Below, in pieces: positions 7,306 to 13,733 of a stretch of 37,874 nt of DNA. Source of the stretch: Desulfomonilaceae bacterium. GTDB taxonomy: Bacteria; Desulfobacterota; Desulfomonilia; Desulfomonilales; Desulfomonilaceae. The stretch covers positions 1-37,874 of the forward strand of contig JAVHLK010000032.1 of NCBI GenBank assembly GCA_031082285.1. Direction: 5' to 3'. The first letter of the stretch is position 1, and every line of letters begins with the position of its first letter. The translations under genes were made by a program, and so were the position numbers. Under the pieces are notes generated by a model. That model saw only the letters and a list, made by a program, of their open reading frames with translations, searched no databases and was not told where the DNA came from.

Positions 7306-8484
7306 TCAAACCCATCGTGAGAACACAAGGTTGGAAAGGAGCCGTCCGCGGGGGGCAAGGCGGAGGTTGCTGCCGGACCGATGGATGAGACCTGCCTCCT
7401 CGAGATCGCGTACCGTCTCGTGCACAAAGCGAGGACAATCGATCCCGTAGCGCTTCCCATAGGCCTGCATATCGATTCCCTCAACGAGCCTGAGTCCCAT
7501 GATGAGGGCGTCCTTGAATCGTTCCAAGGGAGTCATGGGGGTAACGTTTGAAACCGGGAGAATACCGTTCCTCACGGCCTTCTCATACAGGTCAAGCTCG
7601 GAAAGATTCGCGTAACGGAGCCTGCCGGTCATCCCATGGGCGCCCGCACCCACGCCGATGTACACCTTGTCGGTCCAGTACTTGAGGTTGTGTGCGGAGC
7701 GCTTTCCCGAACGTGCGAAGTTCGAGATCTCATAGTGCACGAACCCCGCACTCGACGTGAGCGTACAGATGTCCTCGTACATGTCCGCGGCCGTGTCGTC
7801 GTCCAAGGTCAGGCCGCGATCGCGGAGCTGGGAAGCCAGCTTTGTGCCTTCTTTCACCTCCAGGAGATAGACCGACAGGTGGTCCGGTTCAAGGGCCAGG
7901 GTCTGTTCCACCGTCGCGCGCACGGTATCACGGGTCTGGTCCGGAAAGCCTGCGATGAGATCCACGGAGATGTTGTCGAAGCCGGCATCGCGAAGGTCCT
8001 GAAACGCGGCAAGTGCTTCCCCGGACGTGTGGGGCCTGCCCATGCGTTGGAGCTCGCGGTCGTGGAGAGACTGAATACCCAAGCTCGCCCTGTTTATGCC
8101 TGAACGGAGTAAATCTCGCATAGCTGCGGGTGAGGCCGTGCCCGGGTTGATCTCGATGGTGATTTCCGGTTGAGGGAGAACCCGGAAATTCGTCGTGCAC
8201 CCATCGATGATCCGCGAAATCAGATCGGGCCTGAGCAGCGACGGGGTGCCTCCACCAAGGTACACGGTATCGGCCGCTCCGGCCGAGGCGCGAAGGTCGT
8301 CCCCTGAGCGGCTTCGCATCTCCATTTCATTGACCACGGACCGCACATAGTGTTCTTCTCGCAGGGGATCGTGCGGAGTCGTCACAAAACCGCAATAGGT
8401 GCAGCGTCCCCTGCAGAACGGGAGATGAATGTAGATGCCCGCGGGGCCGTCATCGGACGGGAAGATAGGTGAATCGAGAAACAT
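7306..8484 (-). CDS. hemW: HemW-like radical SAM protein (coproporphyrinogen oxidase-like / heme chaperone)
   Basis: The protein (392 aa) opens with the radical-SAM cluster motif C24-R-G-R-C28-T-Y-C31, followed by GF, the CxxxCxxC form found in HemW. Further family signatures are YLGGGTPSLL, EINPGT, RASLGIQSLHDRELQRMGRPH, SVDLIAGFPDQT and SAHNLKYW with the GVGAGAHG segment. The C-terminal HemN_C domain is present. HemW proteins bind heme and are thought to insert it into respiratory enzymes rather than oxidise coproporphyrinogen; the length matches HemW better than HemN. ATG 8484 is the only start before the cluster. It lies just 8 nt from a TATAAT box, so the mRNA may be leaderless. It is divided from the MoxR unit by that unit's own promoter. 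Confidence 0.92.
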   Translation of the reverse strand: MFLDSPIFPSDDGPAGIYIHLPFCRGRCTYCGFVTTPHDPLREEHYVRSVVNEMEMRSRSGDDLRASAGAADTVYLGGGTPSLLRPDLISRIIDGCTTNFRVLPQPEITIEINPGTASPAAMRDLLRSGINRASLGIQSLHDRELQRMGRPHTSGEALAAFQDLRDAGFDNISVDLIAGFPDQTRDTVRATVEQTLALEPDHLSVYLLEVKEGTKLASQLRDRGLTLDDDTAADMYEDICTLTSSAGFVHYEISNFARSGKRSAHNLKYWTDKVYIGVGAGAHGMTGRLRYANLSELDLYEKAVRNGILPVSNVTPMTPLERFKDALIMGLRLVEGIDMQAYGKRYGIDCPRFVHETVRDLEEAGLIHRSGSNLRLAPRGRLLSNLVFSRWV

Positions 8485-8492
8485 GTTGGGAG

Positions 8493-8521
8493 ATTATAGT
8501 AATGCTCCGGATCCGTCCACG
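8493..8521 (-). promoter_or_regulatory. Candidate hemW promoter (perfect -10)
   Basis: TATAAT on the minus strand (8498-8493) lies 8 nt ahead of the hemW ATG; the -35 position (8521-8516, CGTGGA) is poor. Transcription would begin within 1-3 nt of the start codon. Confidence 0.4.
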
Positions 8522-8554
8522 GATAACCATCGCAGCGAAGTGGCGGTTTTCCTT

Positions 8555-8612
8555 CTCGTTCCCAGGCTCTGCCTTGGAACGCCTGTCTTTCCCGCGTCCC
8601 GCGGGATTGCCC
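8555..8612. repeat. REP-like element (GTTCCCAGGCTCTGCC family)
   Basis: GTTCCCAGGCTCTGCCTTGGAAC forms a palindrome and is followed by CCCGCGTCCCGCGGG. Related units recur near 12393, 15973, 25286 and, inverted, 28460. The gap 8485-8886 contains only this and the next repeat. Confidence 0.6.
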
Positions 8613-8744
8613 GTCATTTACAGCCGAGACGAAAGTGTCTCAAAACTCCGGCATGGAGACAAATCGTAGCACGATGCGGATTCATTTTCGTTACGGAATG
8701 CGCGACGGATTGCCGGCTCGTCGCGGATGTTTGCTGCAGACCCC

Positions 8745-8816
8745 TGTAGGGGCGGGTTTTACACCCGCCCGATTCTGGGTGCTCGATTGCGGGCGGGTAT
8801 AAAACCCGCCCCTACA
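8745..8816. repeat. Long inverted repeat (26-bp arms, GTAGGGGCGGGTTTTA type)
   Basis: Arms 8745-8770 and 8791-8816 are reverse complements with a single mismatch, separated by 20 nt. The core GTAGGGGCGGGTTTTA is a recurrent intergenic palindrome of the REP/MITE kind. It lies between hemW and the end of the OmpA-like gene and could act as a bidirectional 3'-end structure. Confidence 0.75.
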
Positions 8817-8886
8817 CCGCGGCGTGCCACGACTTGGGCGTACATTTCAGTTTTGAGACAATTTCGGGACGCCCGCCCCACGATGG

Positions 8887-10320
8887 TCAGATCGTCGTGA
8901 TCTTAATCTCTATGCGACGGTTGAGTCTTCGAGCCTCTTCCGAGGCTCCTTTGGCAACCGGGTGGAACTCACCGAGCGCGGATGCTCCGATGCGGGTCGG
9001 GGGAATTCCCTTCTCCATCATGTAGCGAACCACCTGCATGGCTCTCTCTGATGAGAGTTCCCAGTTCGATCGGTAACGGGCCGTCCGTACCGGCACGATG
9101 TCCGTATGGCCCTGTACCAAGATGAGCATAGGGATGTCCTCGGGAATCTTGGGCACCATCTCCTTGTAGATCTTGACGAACTTGTCCAGTTCCCGCTTTC
9201 CGGTTTCGTTTATCTCAGCGCTGCCGGAAGCGAACAGTATTTCGGATTGGAACACGAATCGATCGCCCTGGACCTTGATGTCGGACACGCCGGCAAACAC
9301 TTGCTGCAACTTGGCGAGGAACTCACTCCGGTACTTGGCAAGTTTGCGCAGGCGGTCAATTTCCTTTTCCTTTTCGCCGAGCAGATTCACCAGTTTGGCC
9401 ATGCGAAACTGCTCGTCTCTTTCCTTACTGACCTCTGCAAGTTTTTTCGAAATCTCGTGCAGCTGTGCCGTGAGCGACGCGATCTGTTTCTGGAGCGCAG
9501 ACGCTTTCGTCTTCTGCGTGGTCTCGGCTTCCTTGGCATCCGAAACCATTCGGTTCAGTCGGTCCACTTGATCGACGTAATCCGCAATCTGCTTGTTCAG
9601 TGCGGCAAGCCTGGTGTTGAGCGATTCGATGGTGTCGCTCATCGTGGAGACCGTCTTGCTCTTTTCCTTGATCTCCTCTCGAGTCTTTACCAGTGCGGAG
9701 CGGGTGTCCGTCAATTCGATGCCGAGATCAGCGGCAATCTTTTCCTTCTCCTTCAGCAGCGTGCTCTTTTCGGTCAGATCCGCGAGCGCGGACTGAATCT
9801 CCCGACGATACGCGCCCAGTAACTGGTCCTGGTCGAGCAGTCTGGCCGTCTTATCCTTAATGTCGGCAAGGGCCGCGTCGAGCTGCGTTCTCGCATCGGC
9901 CAGGGAGCGATCCGTCTCTTCAAGCTTAGACGATTTCTCAAGGAGTTCCGCGGTGACCGATCCCAGTTCTTCGGTTCGAGACGTCAAGAGCTTTTCCAGG
10001 GACGCGGTCTTCTCCACTTGAGTCTCAAACAGCTTTTCAAGACGGATGATATCGGCCCTGAGTTTTTCCAGTTCTTGCGATTTGAGAGCGATCTCCTCGG
10101 CAAGCCGTTCCATCTTCTCGGTTCTCTGCGAGATCTCCTCGTGCAGGCGCAGAAGTTCCTTGTCTTTCTTGCTCAGGGATCGTGAGAGAATCGTCTCCGA
10201 AATGGTGAAAAGGGTAACGACCAGGACGAACACGAGGAGCAGCCCGACCATGATGTCGGTGAAGCCCGGCCACACATTGGACCTTTCTTCAGCGCTTCCC
10301 TTTCTCCTGCTTCGCATCAC
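8887..10320 (-). CDS. MotB/OmpA-like peptidoglycan-binding stator protein with long coiled coil
   Basis: The 477-residue protein has a short charged N-terminus, then one membrane segment containing an Asp (GFTDIMVGLLLVFVLVV, D22) in the position of the proton-carrying Asp of MotB. About 270 residues of heptad-rich coiled coil follow (45-320), then a C-terminal OmpA domain with GHTDIVPV, SSERAMQVVRYM and LNRRIEIKI. MotB/ExbD-like subunits pair with MotA/ExbB-like channels to couple proton flow to work across the envelope. The ATG overlaps the stop of the upstream MotA-like gene by 4 nt (ATGA), so they are made together. The long coil is unlike flagellar MotB and would reach far across the periplasm. 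No flagellar genes are nearby. It is reminiscent of ZorB of Zorya defence systems. Confidence 0.85.
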   Translation of the reverse strand: MMRSRRKGSAEERSNVWPGFTDIMVGLLLVFVLVVTLFTISETILSRSLSKKDKELLRLHEEISQRTEKMERLAEEIALKSQELEKLRADIIRLEKLFETQVEKTASLEKLLTSRTEELGSVTAELLEKSSKLEETDRSLADARTQLDAALADIKDKTARLLDQDQLLGAYRREIQSALADLTEKSTLLKEKEKIAADLGIELTDTRSALVKTREEIKEKSKTVSTMSDTIESLNTRLAALNKQIADYVDQVDRLNRMVSDAKEAETTQKTKASALQKQIASLTAQLHEISKKLAEVSKERDEQFRMAKLVNLLGEKEKEIDRLRKLAKYRSEFLAKLQQVFAGVSDIKVQGDRFVFQSEILFASGSAEINETGKRELDKFVKIYKEMVPKIPEDIPMLILVQGHTDIVPVRTARYRSNWELSSERAMQVVRYMMEKGIPPTRIGASALGEFHPVAKGASEEARRLNRRIEIKITTI

Positions 10321-11597
10321 TCGGTTTCCTCTTGAGGGTCTCCTCGTTTGTCGATTCCGGGTCTTGTCCGGTCGAACCTTCGTGCGAGGTCGGAAAAGCC
10401 CATTGAGAGAGTCTTGTTGGTGATCTCTCCTTCGAGTTTTATGCGGTCGAGGAGAGCCTTGCCCATGTCTTCGGATTCGTCCCTGTTCAGGCGTGCTTCC
10501 TTGATCAATCTCTCGAACTGGCGGCCTACGTTGTCCATCCTTTCAAGCATGCCTTGACGCAACTGATTCGCCGCATACACTCCTTCTCGAGTAAGATTCT
10601 CTTCCTCCCGCAGCGTTTCGAGCATGCCCTTGATCTCGACCAGGGAGCTTGCCACCTTCTCATTGGTCGCGGATTGGTCGGAGATCACGTCGGTCAGTCT
10701 CCGGAGATTTTCCGCAAGCGCCTCTTGAGACGCGACAATGTACAATTCGCCGCTGCCCGGTTCCGCCGCAGATGCCACGCGTTCAGACGGAACTTGAGGC
10801 CGTGGAACCGGGGGAGACGCAGGAAAGGTCGCCTCCGATTCCGCTGCTCCGGCCGGCAACAGGTGAGTGACCACGAATCTGTCCAGGTCGGCTAAGACGC
10901 TGGATCTCGCACGCCTGGTCAGGACATCGAGAAACCCGACCACGACCGATCCGCCCAGTCCGAAGAGCGATGTGCTGAAGGCTGTGGAAAGCCCGCCAAG
11001 AAGTCCGCCCATGGATTGTTTGAGCTGGGTGACGAAGAGTGCGGGGTCGTCGATTCGTGCCGGCTCCATCGCGGTCAGTACCTTCTGCACTCCGCCCACG
11101 GTGAGCAGTACTCCCCAGAACGTCCCGATAAGGCCCGCGAAGACCATCACTCCGATGAGATACCGTACAAAGGCTCCCCGACTCTCTTCAGAATCCAGGT
11201 CCGCGTCGGAAAGAAGCGTCAGTGACTGCGAGATGGACGCGGTTCCGCTGCGCACCAATTCAAGGGTCCGAAGACAACGATTCGCGACGAGCCCTCTGCC
11301 GGTCGTTTTTACCAAGTCCTGGACGGACTTGTCCGATGCCGGTGAACCGGACTCCAACGACCCGGCCAGCAAATCCATGCGATTGGACTGCACCAGGAGT
11401 CTCAACAGTTCCATGAACGACAGGAGTATGCCCACCATTCCCAGAACGAGAATCGCGGCGTTGATTGAGGGTCGGGTCATGAAGAAGGGGACCAGTTGGT
11501 CTCTCGTCCAGTACACCCCTATGGCAAGGGCCACGCAGAAGACGACTGCCCAGAAAAGTGAACGATAGACTTGTCCTGAACTCGGAGAATAGTCCAT
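10317..11597 (-). CDS. MotA/TolQ/ExbB-like proton channel with C-terminal coiled tail
   Basis: The 426-residue membrane protein has an N-terminal pair of membrane helices (about 13-33 and 40-62) and a second pair at about 145-175 and 200-232 with GLIGTFWGVLLTV and the Ser/Thr-Gly-rich TAFSTSLFGLGGSVVVG, the MotA/ExbB channel signature. A 190-residue hydrophilic, partly coiled C-terminal tail follows. The start at 11597 is set by GGGAGG 7 nt upstream; a longer GTG version (11639) lacks a ribosome-binding site. It would form the 5:2 motor with the downstream MotB-like protein. The long tail parallels ZorA, whose tail is proposed to transmit the signal into the cytoplasm, but no ZorC/ZorD effector is present. 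Confidence 0.83.
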   Translation of the reverse strand: MDYSPSSGQVYRSLFWAVVFCVALAIGVYWTRDQLVPFFMTRPSINAAILVLGMVGILLSFMELLRLLVQSNRMDLLAGSLESGSPASDKSVQDLVKTTGRGLVANRCLRTLELVRSGTASISQSLTLLSDADLDSEESRGAFVRYLIGVMVFAGLIGTFWGVLLTVGGVQKVLTAMEPARIDDPALFVTQLKQSMGGLLGGLSTAFSTSLFGLGGSVVVGFLDVLTRRARSSVLADLDRFVVTHLLPAGAAESEATFPASPPVPRPQVPSERVASAAEPGSGELYIVASQEALAENLRRLTDVISDQSATNEKVASSLVEIKGMLETLREEENLTREGVYAANQLRQGMLERMDNVGRQFERLIKEARLNRDESEDMGKALLDRIKLEGEITNKTLSMGFSDLARRFDRTRPGIDKRGDPQEETE

Positions 11598-11787
11598 GAG
11601 GCTGCCTCCCAACTGAAGGCTTTGAAGGTGTTGATTCACGAGGGGGCCTACGGTCGGTCCTTCACTTCGACCGCCGCCAAGCCGGTAGGCCCGTCACGGC
11701 AAGACTCAGAGTAGTACATGGTTCCGCCCGGCATCCCACCCGCACGCTCGATACGATTCACCGGTAGGCGAGATCGGACCTGCCGGC

Positions 11788-11816
11788 ATTGTACGTCATT
11801 CCTCTTTGTGAGGCAA
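11788..11816 (-). promoter_or_regulatory. Promoter of the MotA/MotB-like pair
   Basis: The minus strand reads TTGCCT-N17-TACAAT (-35 at 11816-11811, -10 at 11793-11788), leaving a long leader of about 180 nt before the start at 11597. An inverted repeat CATTCCT/AGGAATG (11797-11826) spans it. Confidence 0.65.
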
Positions 11817-11851
11817 ATTAGGAATGAGTTTTGGCAGGGGAAATAATTCTC

Positions 11852-11888
11852 TTGACGGACGCGCGGCGGTACGTGTATATGCACCTAA
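11852..11888 (+). promoter_or_regulatory. marR promoter with operator copy 1
   Basis: TTGACG (11852-11857) is spaced 18 nt from TATATG (11876-11881). The -10 lies inside CGTGTATATGCACCTAA (11872-11888), a partial palindrome (GTGTAT/ATGCAC) that recurs with 14 of 17 identities at 12374-12390. This is the expected layout of an autoregulating MarR repressor. Confidence 0.6.
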
Positions 11889-11909
11889 ATGACCAAGTCC
11901 GGGAGCATA

Positions 11910-12356
11910 ATGAACGCGGAACACAAGCAAAGGGACAACGAAGTCGGACGAACCTGCGCGTGCTTCAATCTCAGGAGGGCCGCGCGTCTGGTTACGCAAC
12001 GCTTCGACGAGGCCTTCCGAGAACTGGGGCTGAGAGCGACTCAGTTGTCGGTGCTGACCGCGGTGTACCACGTCTCGAACCCCCCTCTTTCAAAACTGGC
12101 CGGCACGCTTGGGATGGACCGCACTTCACTGACGCGCAATCTTCAGGTGCTTCAGCGAAAGGGACTGATCGTTGTGAAGGAGGGCGATGACAAGCGGCAG
12201 CGGCGGATTTGTATTACTCCCGAGGGAGAGCGGGTTCTGGCAAGTGCGTTCCCGATTTGGCGAAAGGTTCAGACCGAAGTTGAGGAGGCCATCGGCGCGG
12301 AAAAGTGGGATGGTCTCTTGACGGGGTTGCACGAGGTAGCGCGTAAGTTCAGGTGA
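11910..12356 (+). CDS. MarR-family transcriptional regulator
   Basis: The 148-residue protein is a winged-helix MarR repressor: helices around CFNLRRAARLVTQRFDEAFRELGLRATQ, recognition helix LAGTLGMDRTSLTRNLQVLQRKGLI at about 57-81, and the wing EGDDKRQRRICITPEG with the conserved D-x-R. Start 11910 has GGGAG 4 nt upstream; ATG 11889 is an in-frame alternative that would be nearly leaderless. MarR proteins usually sense small aromatic ligands or oxidants; the CAC near residue 16 could be redox-active (inference). Its candidate operator occurs both ahead of itself and ahead of the Fe-S/molybdopterin operon downstream, which it probably controls. The MotA-like operon diverges from the same intergenic region. 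Confidence 0.92.
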   Translation: MNAEHKQRDNEVGRTCACFNLRRAARLVTQRFDEAFRELGLRATQLSVLTAVYHVSNPPLSKLAGTLGMDRTSLTRNLQVLQRKGLIVVKEGDDKRQRRICITPEGERVLASAFPIWRKVQTEVEEAIGAEKWDGLLTGLHEVARKFR

Positions 12357-12373
12357 TTTTTTTTGAGGCGTTG

Positions 12374-12390
12374 CGTGTGCATACACCTAA
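12374..12390 (+). promoter_or_regulatory. Operator copy 2, ahead of the Fe-S/molybdopterin operon
   Basis: CGTGTGCATACACCTAA matches the site in the marR promoter at 14 of 17 positions. A weak promoter TTGAGG-N17-CCTAAT (12363-12391) overlaps it. It starts 18 nt after the marR stop codon. Confidence 0.55.
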
Positions 12391-12392
12391 TG

Positions 12393-12520
12393 ACGGGCAT
12401 CCCGCGCAGAACGCGGGAGTCCCACGTAGATGGTTTTCTCGTTCCCAGGCCCCGCCCGGGAATGCCAATCGTCCGGGCTCTGCCCGGTTTCCCTCTGGTT
12501 CCCAGCTCTGCCTTGGAACC
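12393..12520. repeat. REP-like cluster
   Basis: Three palindromic units follow one another: CCCGCGCAGAACGCGGG, GTTCCCAGGCCCCGCCCGGGAA and GGTTCCCAGCTCTGCCTTGGAACC. They belong to the same family as 8555-8612 and occupy the leader of the downstream operon. Confidence 0.55.
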
Positions 12521-12540
12521 GGAACAAAGAGGAGGACAAG

Positions 12541-13641
12541 ATGCCCGGCCAGGTTTACCATGATTTGCGCGAGCAGATGGACCAGTATTCGGTGGGGTTC
12601 CCTTCGACTGAATCAGGGGTTGAGTTGAAAATCCTGGAGAAGCTCTTCTCGGAAGAGGAGGCCGCACTCTACCTAGATCTCAGCTTGATGCTGGAGACGC
12701 CCGAGACCGTGGCAACGCGGAGCGGCCGGGAACCGGGCGAGGTCGCGGCCATGCTGGAGCGGATGGTGGATAAGGGACTCATCTTCCGCGTCAAGAAGGG
12801 CGAGTCTGCCAAGTACGGCGCGGTGCCCTTTGTGGTGGGATCGTTCGAGTTCCAGCTGAAGGGCATGGACCGAGAATTTGCGGATCTGTTCGAACAGTAT
12901 TTCACCGAGGCTTTCGGCAGCCAGGGGATTGCTCAGGGCGCTCCCATGCGGACGGTTCCGGTGAACAAGGCAATCAACCATTCGTGGCCCGTGGCCCCGT
13001 ATGAGGATATCAGAGAGATCATCAAGAGCAAGGCCGAGATATCCGTGGCGGACTGTGTATGCAGGGTGCAGCAGGGGCTGCTGAATAAGGCGTGCGACAG
13101 TCCGCTGGAAGTATGTTTTCAGTTCGGAAGCCATGCACATTTTTACGTTGACAAGGGTATGGGTCGATACGTCACTCAAGAGGAAGCCCTCGGCATCATC
13201 GACAAATGCGAGGAAGCGGGGCTGGTATCACAGCCGTTCGTTGCTCAGGATGCGGGAGGTCTGTGCAACTGTTGCGGGGATTGCTGTGGAATCCTCAGGT
13301 CCATCAAGATGCACCCCAAACCATCGGAGATGGTCTACACAAACTACTTTGCGGAAGTCGATGCCGACGCGTGCTCCGCGTGCGGGACGTGCACGGATCG
13401 ATGCCAGATGGAGGCCATCGTGGTGGGGAGTGATGACGTTGCCGAGGTCGACCGTGACAGGTGCATCGGGTGCGGCCTGTGCGTTACGACATGTCCCAGC
13501 GAAGCTCTCTCGTTGCGGCAAAAGCCTGAAGCGGAACGCCGCGACCCCCCGGCAACAGGCAAAGACTATATTATGGGACTGGCATCCGCTCGGGGCACGT
13601 CGCTCATTCCTCTTTCAGTGGTCAAAGGTAAGCAGGCCTGA
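12541..13641 (+). CDS. 4Fe-4S ferredoxin-type protein with N-terminal winged-helix segment
   Basis: The 366-residue protein begins after GAGGAGG, 5 nt before ATG 12541. Residues ~30-90 look like a winged helix (LETPETVATRSG...AMLERMVDKGLIFRV). A Cys-rich middle carries C172-x-C174, C185, C192 and the cluster C242-N-C244-C245-x2-C248-C249. Two classical 4Fe-4S motifs follow: C278-x2-C281-x2-C284-x3-C288 and C308-x2-C311-x2-C314-x3-C318. It probably relays electrons to or from the molybdopterin enzyme encoded next in the operon. The combination resembles Fe-S proteins of anaerobes that act with oxidoreductases; a specific partner reaction cannot be read from sequence. The gene lies downstream of a MarR operator copy. 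Confidence 0.82.
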   Translation: MPGQVYHDLREQMDQYSVGFPSTESGVELKILEKLFSEEEAALYLDLSLMLETPETVATRSGREPGEVAAMLERMVDKGLIFRVKKGESAKYGAVPFVVGSFEFQLKGMDREFADLFEQYFTEAFGSQGIAQGAPMRTVPVNKAINHSWPVAPYEDIREIIKSKAEISVADCVCRVQQGLLNKACDSPLEVCFQFGSHAHFYVDKGMGRYVTQEEALGIIDKCEEAGLVSQPFVAQDAGGLCNCCGDCCGILRSIKMHPKPSEMVYTNYFAEVDADACSACGTCTDRCQMEAIVVGSDDVAEVDRDRCIGCGLCVTTCPSEALSLRQKPEAERRDPPATGKDYIMGLASARGTSLIPLSVVKGKQA

Positions 13642-13650
13642 AAACAACAA

Positions 13651-13714
13651 GGGGTCAGGTCTCTTCTTGTTCATGCAAGCGGAGCGCAGCATGAACAAGA
13701 AGAGACCTGACCCC
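13651..13714. repeat. Perfect 26-bp inverted repeat (GGGGTCAGGTCT REP type)
   Basis: Arms 13651-13676 and 13689-13714 are exact reverse complements around a 12-nt loop. The GGGGTCAGGTCT...AGACCTGACCCC termini match the REP palindromes associated with Y1/RAYT transposases. It lies inside an operon, ending 9 nt before the AAGGAGG of the next gene, so the mRNA would carry a very stable hairpin there. No transposase is in the window. Confidence 0.9.
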
Positions 13715-13733
13715 CTCCCTCAAGGAGGTTGAG

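Noticed and set aside
8887-12356. Complete Zorya defence system
   Set aside because: No ZorC (EH motif) or ZorD/ZorE gene follows; the neighbours are hemW and marR.
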